Source: Actinomycetes bacterium (GTDB lineage: Bacteria; Actinomycetota; Actinomycetes; Propionibacteriales; Propionibacteriaceae). From it: a DNA stretch of 64,000 nucleotides. Numbering within the stretch: the first letter of the stretch is position 1; each line of letters starts with the position of its first letter. A model generated the notes under the pieces. That model was not told the origin of the DNA, did not search any database, and was given only the letters and a program-made list of their open reading frames with translations. Shown in pieces: positions 16,448-24,868 of the stretch. Made by a program: the position numbers and the translations under genes. Location of the stretch: positions 123,000-186,999 of the forward strand of contig JAEXAS010000014.1 in the NCBI GenBank assembly GCA_023458095.1, written 5' to 3'.

Positions 16448-16900
16448 TGGTCTAGCGCATGTGTTCAGCGATAAGCAAGATGAGGGCATTGCGAGGGCCG
16501 CGTCCGGCCTCTCCACAACGAAGTGAAATCTATGCAGTGCCGAGGTATCGAGGAAGTGCCCATGAGCGGTGTCGCAATCGCGGTTCCGGCTTTGTGCCTC
16601 CACAAATCGCTGCACAGCGCTACTGTCGGTACTGGGCACCGACACCCCGTGTTCTCTCCGATGCCCGGCGAGACGTCGACCGCGAAGAAGCGGGCGGCCC
16701 TCGACAAGACCTGGCTGATTCGTCGGCTGCGATCAGTCATGGCCCAACTCAACAACGATCGAGATCCCTTGCCCTTGACCACCGTAGGTCTGGGGTGAGG
16801 GACCCTCACCCACCAAGAAAGACACCCAGCCCCCTGGGGCCATTCGCGTCCATGGCGGACGCCCAAGCTGACACGAACTGTGTCGGAAAGTGAGTAAGAA
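16448..16900. other. Long glpF upstream region without a supported gene
   Basis: This 450-base stretch has open frames on both strands, but none has a family signature or a convincing ribosome site. It contains an 8-bp hairpin (GGGTGAGG 16793-16800, CCTCACCC 16804-16811) and the inverted repeat GACACGAACTGTGTC at 16870-16884, 17 bases before glpF. The length suggests a long glpF leader or an unannotated RNA. Confidence 0.45.
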
Positions 16901-17659
16901 GTGGGAGCGATATTCATCTCGGAGATGGTCGGCACGGCGATGCTGCTCCTCCTGGGTGCTGGCGTGGTGGCCAACACCGCCCTGACAAAATCAAAGGGCA
17001 ATGGCACCGGCTTCCTGTTCGTGAACTTCGGCTGGGGCCTCGCGGTCTTCGCCGGCGTTCTCGTATCGCAGGCCTCCGGCGCCCATATCAACCCAGCTGT
17101 GACTTTGGGATTGGCGGCTCAAACCCTGGCTCAGGGCAAGCCGGTGGATTGGGGCACGGTTGGCGTTTACCTTGTTGCCCAGCTCATCGGTGCCTTCATC
17201 GGTGCCGCGCTGGCCTGGCTGGCCTACAAGCAGCATTTCGACGAGGAGCCGGATCCCGCGACCAAGCTCGGTGTTTTCTCCACCGGCCCCGCGATTCGCA
17301 GCTACGGCTGGAACCTGGTGACTGAGGCCATCGGCACCTTCGTGCTGGTGTTCGTGGTCATCGCTGGTGGCATGGTCGGTAATGGCGTCTGGTCGGAGGG
17401 CGTGAAGGCCGTCAACATGGGCTGGCTGAACGCCTTGGGCGTCGCACTGCTCGTTGTCGGTATCGGCGCCTCCCTCGGTGGTCCTACCGGATACGCCATC
17501 AACCCAGCTCGTGACCTCGGCCCGCGCATTGCGCACGCCGTGCTCCCGATCAAGGGCAAGGGCGATTCGGACTGGAGCTACTCCTGGGTTCCGGTGGTCG
17601 GCCCGATCATCGGTGGCGTGATCGCCGGCATCACTGCTGGCGTTCTGCTGCCTGCCTAG
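16901..17659 (+). CDS. glpF: Glycerol facilitator (MIP/aquaglyceroporin)
   Basis: GlpF lets glycerol diffuse across the inner membrane. The 252-residue protein has six membrane segments and two NPA half-helices: INPAVTLGL (NPA 64-66) and INPARDLGPR (NPA 201-203). The Asp after NPAR is the glycerol-channel signature as opposed to water channels. The start is GTG at 16901 with only a weak GGAAAG upstream. It is followed after 121 bases by glpK, with a strong hairpin in between. Confidence 0.95.
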   Translation: MGAIFISEMVGTAMLLLLGAGVVANTALTKSKGNGTGFLFVNFGWGLAVFAGVLVSQASGAHINPAVTLGLAAQTLAQGKPVDWGTVGVYLVAQLIGAFIGAALAWLAYKQHFDEEPDPATKLGVFSTGPAIRSYGWNLVTEAIGTFVLVFVVIAGGMVGNGVWSEGVKAVNMGWLNALGVALLVVGIGASLGGPTGYAINPARDLGPRIAHAVLPIKGKGDSDWSYSWVPVVGPIIGGVIAGITAGVLLPA

Positions 17660-17670
17660 TCACAACCGAG

Positions 17671-17706
17671 CGGCCGGGTGAGGCCGGTAATGGACTCACC
17701 CGGCCG
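17671..17706 (+). terminator. Hairpin between glpF and glpK
   Basis: A perfect 12-bp stem (CGGCCGGGTGAG at 17671-17682, its complement at 17695-17706) with a 12-base loop starts 12 bases after the glpF stop. There is no U-tract, so it is more likely an mRNA-stabilising or partial-termination element that sets the glpF:glpK ratio. Confidence 0.55.
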
Positions 17707-17780
17707 ATCACCCCTTGAACAACCGCGAGCCGGTTTCAGCCGACCCGCAGCATCACAGTGAAGTGAAAGGAACACTTTCC

Positions 17781-19301
17781 ATGGCTGACAAATACATCAT
17801 GGCCATCGACCAGGGCACCACCAGCTCCCGAGCAATCATCTTCAACCACGCCGGACGCATCGTCTCGGTGGGTCAAAAGGAACACGAGCAGATCTTCCCG
17901 CGGGCGGGTTGGGTCGAGCACAACCCCATTGAGGTCTGGGACGCCGTCCGCGAAGTCGTTGCCGAGGCGCTGTCCAAGGCCAGCCTGAACAAGGACAACA
18001 TCCAAGCCGTTGGTATCACCAATCAGCGTGAGACCGCCGTCGTGTGGAACAAGGAGACCGGCCAGCCGGTCTACAACGCGATCGTGTGGCAGGACACCCG
18101 CACCGCCAAGATCGTGGAGGATCTCGGTGGAGCCGAGGGCCAGGACAAGTACAAGGCCCGCGTCGGACTGCCGCTGGCTACCTACTTCTCCGGTCCCAAG
18201 GTGAAGTGGATTTTGGACAATGTCGAAGGCGCACGGGCAGCGGCTGAGGCCGGCAAGCTCGCCTTCGGCAATATGGACACCTGGGTGATCTGGAACCTCA
18301 CCGGCGGCGTGGACGGTGGCGTCCATGTCACCGATGTGACCAACGCCTCGCGCACCATGCTCATGGATCTGGACACCTTGAGCTGGGATGCCTCCATTGC
18401 GGCCGACATGACCATTCCCATGAGCATGCTGCCGGCGATCAAGTCCTCCTCCGAGGTCTACGGCTACGGACGTGAGCAGGGCCTGCTCGGTGGCGTTCCG
18501 GTGGCCGGCGACCTGGGCGATCAGCAGGCAGCCACCTTCGGCCAAGCCTGCTTCGAGGTCGGCATGGCCAAGAACACCTATGGCACCGGCAACTTCATGT
18601 TGATGAACACCGGTACCCAGAAGGTGCCCAGCAAGAACGGTCTGTTGACCACGGTCTGCTACAAGATCGGCGACAACGCCCCGATCTACGCCTTGGAGGG
18701 ATCGATCGCCGTCACCGGTTCGCTGGTGCAGTGGTTGCGCGACAACTTGAGGATGTTCGACTCTGCTCCCGAGGTGGAGGAACTGGCCAAGAGCGTCGAC
18801 GACAACGGCGGCTGCTACTTCGTACCGGCCTTCTCCGGCCTGTTCGCACCGTACTGGCGTTCCGATGCCCGGGGTGCGATCGTCGGTCTGACGCGCTACG
18901 TCAACCGGGGTCACATCGCTCGCGCCGTGCTGGAGGCCACCGCCTACCAGACCCGCGAGGTGTTGGACGCCATGAATGCCGATTCCGGCGTGAACCTGAC
19001 CGAACTCAAGGTGGACGGCGGCATGATCGCCAACGACACCCTGATGCAGTTCCAGGCCGACCAACTCGGCGTGCCGGTGGTACGTCCGGTGGTGGCTGAG
19101 ACCACTGCTCTGGGTGCTGCCTACGCCGCCGGTATCGCCACCGGCTACTGGCAGGGCGAGCAGGACGTCATCGACAACTGGGCCGAGGACAAGCGCTGGA
19201 CTCCGACTGCGGAGCAGGACGAGCGCAACCGCCTCTACCGCAACTGGAAGAAGGCCGTCACCAAGACCTTCGACTGGGTCGACAGCGACGTCGTGGAGTG
19301 A
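17781..19301 (+). CDS. glpK: Glycerol kinase
   Basis: GlpK phosphorylates glycerol to sn-glycerol 3-phosphate with ATP, trapping glycerol entering through GlpF. The 506-residue protein starts with MADKYIMAIDQGTTSSRAIIF (phosphate loop DQGTTSSR) and has the FGGY-family segments WQDTRT, GDLGDQQAATFGQACF, GTGNFMLMNTG, the signature GLFAPYWRSDARGAIVGLTRY and DGGMIANDTLMQFQAD. The ATG at 17781 has AAAGGA upstream; the longer open frame upstream is not used. Codon bias is strong. A bidirectional terminator follows. Confidence 0.97.
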   Translation: MADKYIMAIDQGTTSSRAIIFNHAGRIVSVGQKEHEQIFPRAGWVEHNPIEVWDAVREVVAEALSKASLNKDNIQAVGITNQRETAVVWNKETGQPVYNAIVWQDTRTAKIVEDLGGAEGQDKYKARVGLPLATYFSGPKVKWILDNVEGARAAAEAGKLAFGNMDTWVIWNLTGGVDGGVHVTDVTNASRTMLMDLDTLSWDASIAADMTIPMSMLPAIKSSSEVYGYGREQGLLGGVPVAGDLGDQQAATFGQACFEVGMAKNTYGTGNFMLMNTGTQKVPSKNGLLTTVCYKIGDNAPIYALEGSIAVTGSLVQWLRDNLRMFDSAPEVEELAKSVDDNGGCYFVPAFSGLFAPYWRSDARGAIVGLTRYVNRGHIARAVLEATAYQTREVLDAMNADSGVNLTELKVDGGMIANDTLMQFQADQLGVPVVRPVVAETTALGAAYAAGIATGYWQGEQDVIDNWAEDKRWTPTAEQDERNRLYRNWKKAVTKTFDWVDSDVVE

Positions 19302-19317
19302 TCTGAATTCACCAAAA

Positions 19318-19359
19318 ACTGGTGCCGGCGAGGCGTCCCTCGCCGGCACCAGTCTTTTA
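19318..19359. terminator. Bidirectional terminator between glpK and murJ
   Basis: A perfect 16-bp stem (19318-19333 with 19338-19353, 4-base loop CGTC) is followed on the plus strand by TCTTTTA. On the minus strand it is followed by TTTTTGG. It therefore has a U-tract in both directions and should terminate both glpK and the convergent murJ transcript. Confidence 0.92.
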
Positions 19360-19371
19360 TGCCGTGGATGC

Positions 19372-22300
19372 TCAGCGACCCAGGAAGCTGACCTCGGCGA
19401 CTGCGCCTTGATACTTCCCAGCGGAAACGCGGGGAAGGTCGGTGAGGTACACCAGTGCGTAGCGGCTGGTGGTGTTGGCGGGCAATTCGATGCTCACCGA
19501 TCCATCCGCATTGCCGGACTCTGCGATCACCGACCAGTCCTTCACCGATCGGGTCGAAGCGGCGTGGGCGAGATCCTTCGGGACGAGGATCTGCACCCCG
19601 GTGGATCCCAGGACGGTGAGCTTCGCGGTGCTGAGTTGCTGCGGCGCGCCGAAGTCGACCAGCAGACCGACGCCCGATCGGCGCGGGGGTGTGGCTGAGT
19701 TGTACTTTTCGGTTCGCCAGACGGTGTTCGGATCGGCATCGATGGCGTAACGCACTTTGCGGGCGTTTTCCCCGCCGGTGCCGCCGTCTGCCTTGGGGTC
19801 GAAATCCTGGATGCGCACGATCTTGTGGGCAACCAAGGGCTCAGCAGCCGCGGGGGCCTGCCAGGTGAGCACCGCGGCGCACGTCATGCCGACCACAGCG
19901 ACCAGGATCGAAACCGCCAGCAGCAACGGGATCCGACGCCATTGCTCTGCTGCCCCGGGGCTGGGCGGCGGTGGCACCGGGGTGAACTGATCGCCGTGCT
20001 CGAGCGCTGCGGATACGAACTCGGGGGCGTCGACATCATCGGCAAGCATCGTCTCGACCAGCACATGATTTGCTGCCGACGCCGGAATGGGCGGTGAGTT
20101 GTGGTTGCTGGCGTCCTGGTGTTCGGCATCCGATTCCAGCCGGACGCGCAGTTCGGACGCGGGCGAGAACTTTCCGATCTCGGGGTCCAGGCGGGCCGCG
20201 AGCGCCTCCATGGAGGCGACGTCGGCGCCACCGGATCGCAGCCGAACGACGAGGTCGTTCATCGGGTCAGGCAGAGTAATCAAGACCTCTTGAGGTGCCA
20301 CCGCTTTGCCCTGATCGGTGGGGGCTGCGGGGAGTCCGTAGCGACGGCCCAGCGGCCAGTGTGCGGTGAGGGCGGCGTAGAGCAGATCACCCAAGGCCAG
20401 AAGATCGGTGGCTGCCGTGATCGAGGTGCGACGCAGCGTGTCCTGCTGGGCGGCGTCCACCCCGAATCCGAGGATCTTCACGTGGCCGCTGGTGGTGATC
20501 AGGATGTTCGCCGGGGTTAACCGACCGTGGTAGTGGCCCTCGGCGTGCAAGGGCACCAAGGCGTCAGCGACTTCCCGGGCCAACCAGGCGGCTTCGGCCG
20601 AGGACAGCGGTCCGGTCTGCAGGACCTTCTCCAGCGTCGTTCCGGGTTCATATTCGTAGACCAGGTACGGCTCGCCGGACTCGGTGTCTTCGATGACGTC
20701 GAGAACCCGCAGGAAGCGTGAATCGGTGGCTACGGCGGCGTTGCGTGCTGCGGTCAACACCCGCTGGGTGTGCGCTGGCGAGCTGTGCAGCAGAATGAGC
20801 AGCACCGGGCGTCCCAGCACAGTGTCGCGGGCCCGCCAGGTCGTATTGGACCGGCCCTCGGCGAGTTGCTCGATCAGTTCGTAGCGCTCTGCCAGCACCT
20901 GTCCGGGGATCGCACCGGTATCAGGATCGGGATAGGAAAGCGGCTCGGATACCCGAATGAAGACACCGGCCCCGTCCGGGTCGGTGTTGACCTCAGTAGC
21001 CGGATTGGCGCTGTGGGCTTGAAGCTCTTCGGTCTCCTCGATGATGGCTTCCACCGCATCAGAGATGCCTTCATCGGGTTGGCGACGCCGCAGGATGTTC
21101 AGCAAGGAGGCTGCTTCGGGAATCCCCAGTCTCTTCGCTGTGAAGAAGAACAGCAGAACCGCCACCAGGCCGGCGCCGACCAGCACGGCCAGCCGCAGCC
21201 AAACGCTGGCTGAGCCCGCAGCGAGCCAGGTGATCAGCCAGGCGGCCGCCGCGGCTGGAGCGCTTGCCAGCAGGAGCTTGCCCACATGGGTCACCATGCC
21301 GCGTCCATCCAGCTCGGGCAGCCGCTTGCGCAAAGCGACGTGGGTCAGTCCGGCGCCCAGGAAGTACGACAGCGAGTAGGCCAATGCCAAGCGTGCGGCC
21401 AAGGTGGCCGCGTCGGTCGAAACCCAGGCCAACCCGACGGCCAGCACGGCATTGGCCCCGCTGATCCAGATCTGCAAAAGGAAGGGGGTCTTGGTGTTGT
21501 CCAGCGAGTAGAAGGCGCGAAGGTAGAGGTATTGGATGGTGAACGGGATCAGGCCGAGGCCGAAGGCCATCAGCGCCCAGGCCACGTAGTGGTAGTCCGA
21601 GGCGCCGGCGCCATTTCCGAACGGCACCCGGGTGATCGGATTGGCCAACACCACGAACGCCACCGACGAAGGCACCAGGAAGGTCAAGGCCAGTCGCAAA
21701 GCCCGTCCGGTCTCGGCGGCGACCCCGCTGAGATTGTCAGCCTGAGCGAAGCGGGACGCCGTGGGCAGCATCGCGGTGGCCAACGAGACCGTGAGCAGGG
21801 AGTGCGGCAGGATCCAGATCAGATAGGCGTTCTGGTAGGCGTTCCAGGCGCCGCCGATGTCGCCGGTGGTGACGGTGCCGCCGGAGGCGAGATTGGTGAC
21901 CACCACCTGCGCCAAGGAGGTCAGGGCGACGAAGCCGACCATCCAGCGGGCCACATGGAAGGTGCGACCTAGACCAGTGCCGCGCAGGTCGAAGCGCGGA
22001 CGGTAGCGGAACCCGGCCCGGTGCAGGTAGGGCACCAGAATCACGGTTTGGGCGATGATGCCCACCGTGGAACCGATTCCCAACAGCCACGCCTGTTGGT
22101 CGGTGAAGGTTTGACCCGATGCAGTCTGTACGCCCCACACTGCGAGGTACACCCCTAGCGAGGTGATAGCGACAACATTGTTGGCGATCGGGGCCCACAT
22201 CATCGGACCGAACTTCTCTCGGGCGTTCAACACCTGGCCGATGAGGAAGAACACCCCGTAGAAGAAGACCTGCGGCATGGTGATGTAGCTCATCAGCAGC

Positions 22301-22755
22301 AGCGAGCGCCACTGCTCGGCCATCTCGGGGGTGCGCCAGGTCGCGGAGGTGTAGATGCTCATCACTACCGGTGCTGCGATGGTGAAGATGATCGTCAGTG
22401 CGCCCATGATGATCAGGAAGCCGGTCATGATGCGGTCGACGAAGGCCTTGCCGCCGTCGTCGTCGTGGTTCACCGCACGCACGATTTGGGGCACCAGGAC
22501 GTTGTTCAAGGTGCCGCCGGCCAGCAGCAGGTATAACGAGCTGGGGACGGTGAGTGCCAGGCTGAGCACACCGGCCTGCATGGTCCCGTTGCCCAGAATG
22601 AACGCGATCATGATCGCGCGCACCAACCCCAGTGCGCGGGAGATCATCGTCCCGGAAGCCATGACTGCGGTGGCGTTGATCAGGCGCCGCCCGTGGCCGT
22701 CGCCGGCTTCGGTCGGTGATGCCGCCGACTGGCCGGACACCTGCTGTGCGGTCAT
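19372..22755 (-). CDS. murJ: MurJ lipid II flippase fused to a pseudokinase and an extracytoplasmic domain
   Basis: The first 550 residues or so are a MATE-like MurJ/MviN flippase with about 14 membrane segments, expected to flip lipid II for peptidoglycan synthesis. A serine/threonine kinase-like domain follows (about 617-855; AERYELIEQLAEGRSNTTWRA). It is a pseudokinase: the ATP lysine is lost (VLLILLHS), HRD is HGR, and DFG is GFG. A single membrane segment at about 940-958 leads to a C-terminal outer domain of some 170 residues. This matches the Mycobacterium tuberculosis Rv3910 (MviN) architecture, whose pseudokinase binds FhaA. The ATG overlaps the stop of the upstream DUF6049 gene (ATGA). 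Confidence 0.95.
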   Translation of the reverse strand: MTAQQVSGQSAASPTEAGDGHGRRLINATAVMASGTMISRALGLVRAIMIAFILGNGTMQAGVLSLALTVPSSLYLLLAGGTLNNVLVPQIVRAVNHDDDGGKAFVDRIMTGFLIIMGALTIIFTIAAPVVMSIYTSATWRTPEMAEQWRSLLLMSYITMPQVFFYGVFFLIGQVLNAREKFGPMMWAPIANNVVAITSLGVYLAVWGVQTASGQTFTDQQAWLLGIGSTVGIIAQTVILVPYLHRAGFRYRPRFDLRGTGLGRTFHVARWMVGFVALTSLAQVVVTNLASGGTVTTGDIGGAWNAYQNAYLIWILPHSLLTVSLATAMLPTASRFAQADNLSGVAAETGRALRLALTFLVPSSVAFVVLANPITRVPFGNGAGASDYHYVAWALMAFGLGLIPFTIQYLYLRAFYSLDNTKTPFLLQIWISGANAVLAVGLAWVSTDAATLAARLALAYSLSYFLGAGLTHVALRKRLPELDGRGMVTHVGKLLLASAPAAAAAWLITWLAAGSASVWLRLAVLVGAGLVAVLLFFFTAKRLGIPEAASLLNILRRRQPDEGISDAVEAIIEETEELQAHSANPATEVNTDPDGAGVFIRVSEPLSYPDPDTGAIPGQVLAERYELIEQLAEGRSNTTWRARDTVLGRPVLLILLHSSPAHTQRVLTAARNAAVATDSRFLRVLDVIEDTESGEPYLVYEYEPGTTLEKVLQTGPLSSAEAAWLAREVADALVPLHAEGHYHGRLTPANILITTSGHVKILGFGVDAAQQDTLRRTSITAATDLLALGDLLYAALTAHWPLGRRYGLPAAPTDQGKAVAPQEVLITLPDPMNDLVVRLRSGGADVASMEALAARLDPEIGKFSPASELRVRLESDAEHQDASNHNSPPIPASAANHVLVETMLADDVDAPEFVSAALEHGDQFTPVPPPPSPGAAEQWRRIPLLLAVSILVAVVGMTCAAVLTWQAPAAAEPLVAHKIVRIQDFDPKADGGTGGENARKVRYAIDADPNTVWRTEKYNSATPPRRSGVGLLVDFGAPQQLSTAKLTVLGSTGVQILVPKDLAHAASTRSVKDWSVIAESGNADGSVSIELPANTTSRYALVYLTDLPRVSAGKYQGAVAEVSFLGR

Positions 22756-24743
22756 TCTGAAGCCTCTGCATTCTGTGCTGATTGACTTTCACGTCGGCGC
22801 ACTTGCCTGATGCGCCACCAGGTAGCACCGACCAGAACGATGCCGGAAATCCCGACGATGCCCCAGGCGACCATACCCAGGTCGGTCACCTCGATAGTGA
22901 GGGGCACCTTTTCGCCGATTTGGCGGCCGGTGGTGTCGGTGAGATGGGCCTCGGCGGTGACCACGCCGTTCGTGGTCGCCTCGGGGCGAATATTCACTGT
23001 TTCACTCTGACCAGGCTGCACGGTGACCAGGTCTGAGGCCGGCACGGTTAGCCGCTGCGGATTGTCGGTGACCACCACCACGCGCACCTGAATCGCGTCG
23101 GCGAGGTCGTTGGTGACCGTCACCGGGAACTCAGTGGTGCGGGCGGACATGACGAAACGAGCGCTGGCCCTGAGGTGCACCCGGTCGGCGACCGCATCGG
23201 ACCCGAACTGGTTACGCAGCGCCATGGCGAACTCGTCCTCCCCGGCGGCATCGCCGATCCAGGCCTGGCTGATGCTGCGCAGCAGGGTCGCCGACGGCGT
23301 CACCACTGTGCTGTTCGGAGTGAGAACCTGGTAGGCCGAAAAGTCGGCTGACAGCTCCTTGAGCCGAGTGAAGCTCTGGGTCGAAAGGTGTTCCGGCTTG
23401 GTGTCTTTCACGCTCGCGATGGAGCGCACCCCGGTGCCGAGCAGAGTGTTCAGTGGCCGCAGGGTGACCCAGGAGGGTTGGGTCTGGGTGTTCAACGCAA
23501 GCTCGGCGGTGGTGGTCAGAAGCCGGACCTGGCCGGCCGTGGAGCACAGCGCTGTCTCGGCGAGCTGTAGTTGGCGTTGCTGAATCTGAGCAGTCGTACT
23601 CTGCCCGACAGTGTCGGCCACGGTGACGGTGCTGGCGCCCAGAACGACCTGACCCGAGCGGCCCGACTGGAGCGCTGCAGAGGTCGCACTGTTGGAGGCG
23701 GTGATCGCCCGGGCTCCCGCCGGGGCGAGGAAGGCCAGGTTGGCATTGTCGACCACATTGCCGGTGGGTACCACCACCAGGGGCAGGGTCGCGATACCGG
23801 GGACGGCGGCGCTGGCGGTCTTGGACCAGGTGAGCAGATTGTTGGTGTGGGTGGCTTCAGCGCCATAGCTGTCCGGATTGCCGAACAGAGTCCGCGAGCC
23901 TAGGGCTGCATTGAGCTTCTGGAAGCGGGCCAACCAGGCTGCGGCCGTCGGTTGGCCGCGGCCATCGGTCACAGTTCCGTCGTGGACTACTTGATAGCCG
24001 TCGGCCTGGTCGCGGACCTCGTCGAGCAGGGCCGGATCGATCAGCCAACTGGTGCGTCCGGAGGCTGCGGCGGTGAGCAGGGTGTCCAGGCGTCCGGTGA
24101 GTTGGGCGGTGAGGTCCTCGTTGGCGAAGAGGTTCTCACCCAGTTTGGTGGGCGGTGCGCTCAACAGCACCACAGGGGTAACCGGAACGGCCGCTTTGCC
24201 GGGCATCGGAACGAAGGTTCGGACCTGGGCGACGGTGGAGTTGTTGCTGCTCTGGTCCCCGGTGGCCACGACATCGACGCCCAGGGAGTAGGCGATCTTG
24301 CGGGCGTCGAAGCCGAGCTGGGCGAGGGTGCCGGTCAGAGTGAAGGAGCGGCTCTCACCAGGTTTGAAGGCGGTCGTGGAATTGGTGATCAACTGATAGT
24401 TGCCCGGCTGATTGGGCCATCCGCCAGCGAGTTCCAGATTGCCGGCGTCGATCTGGCTCAACATGGTGCGGGAGCGAATCGGAGTGCGGGAGCGCCAGAT
24501 CTTGGCCAGCACTCCATAGGCGGGAACCGTGCCGGTATTCGACAGGTGAACCTGCACCGAGACGGTGTCTTTGGGTTTGGTGCCGGAGACACTCATGGCG
24601 GTCAGCTCCAAAGACAGTTCGACCGCGTCGGCGGCTCGGGCCGGTATCGCTGAGGTGAGGGTTGCAGCACCACTCAGGGCGAGGGCGATGCCCAGTGCCA
24701 CGGTGCGGGCGAACCATCGACCCCTCTTCCTGGCACTCGTCAC
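22752..24743 (-). CDS. DUF6049 family secreted/membrane-anchored protein
   Basis: This 663-residue protein corresponds in position and layout to Rv3909 of mycobacteria, which always precedes murJ. It has a signal peptide (basic RKRGRWF, hydrophobic stretch, AIPARA), a beta-rich N-terminal domain (VQVHLSNTGTVPAYG), a central part with VVLLSAPP and the KLGENLF region, and a C-terminal Ig-like VTVTNDLADAIQVRVVV. A single membrane helix (MVAWGIVGISGIVLVGATWW) near 625-645 and a short basic tail follow. The function is unknown; coupling to murJ implies a cell-wall role. The mutT4-type gene usually between it and pcnA is missing here. Confidence 0.82.
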   Translation of the reverse strand: MTSARKRGRWFARTVALGIALALSGAATLTSAIPARAADAVELSLELTAMSVSGTKPKDTVSVQVHLSNTGTVPAYGVLAKIWRSRTPIRSRTMLSQIDAGNLELAGGWPNQPGNYQLITNSTTAFKPGESRSFTLTGTLAQLGFDARKIAYSLGVDVVATGDQSSNNSTVAQVRTFVPMPGKAAVPVTPVVLLSAPPTKLGENLFANEDLTAQLTGRLDTLLTAAASGRTSWLIDPALLDEVRDQADGYQVVHDGTVTDGRGQPTAAAWLARFQKLNAALGSRTLFGNPDSYGAEATHTNNLLTWSKTASAAVPGIATLPLVVVPTGNVVDNANLAFLAPAGARAITASNSATSAALQSGRSGQVVLGASTVTVADTVGQSTTAQIQQRQLQLAETALCSTAGQVRLLTTTAELALNTQTQPSWVTLRPLNTLLGTGVRSIASVKDTKPEHLSTQSFTRLKELSADFSAYQVLTPNSTVVTPSATLLRSISQAWIGDAAGEDEFAMALRNQFGSDAVADRVHLRASARFVMSARTTEFPVTVTNDLADAIQVRVVVVTDNPQRLTVPASDLVTVQPGQSETVNIRPEATTNGVVTAEAHLTDTTGRQIGEKVPLTIEVTDLGMVAWGIVGISGIVLVGATWWRIRQVRRRESQSAQNAEASE

Positions 24744-24851
24744 CGTCCCATGGTAGGGGGGTCGGTGCAGTGATCGCGGACCAAACCACCTCCGGTGGTC
24801 GCGGGGAGCCGCCGCGGCGAAGCCCTTCCACGCCGCTGAGTGCGAGGCCGG

Positions 24852-24868
24852 TAGAGTTGACCCCTGTG
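24852..24868 (+). promoter_or_regulatory. Candidate near-leaderless promoter of pcnA
   Basis: TAGAGT at 24852-24857 lies eight bases before the GTG at 24866. The spacing is two bases longer than the strict N6 pattern, so the transcript would carry at most a very short leader. Confidence 0.45.

Noticed and set aside
16459..16893. 144-codon frame in the glpF upstream region
   Set aside because: No ribosome site or family motif, and it crosses the hairpin at 16793-16811; kept only as an open region.
17736..19349. Minus-strand open frame of 537 codons
   Set aside because: Exact antisense of glpK; composition reflects the reverse of strongly biased codons.
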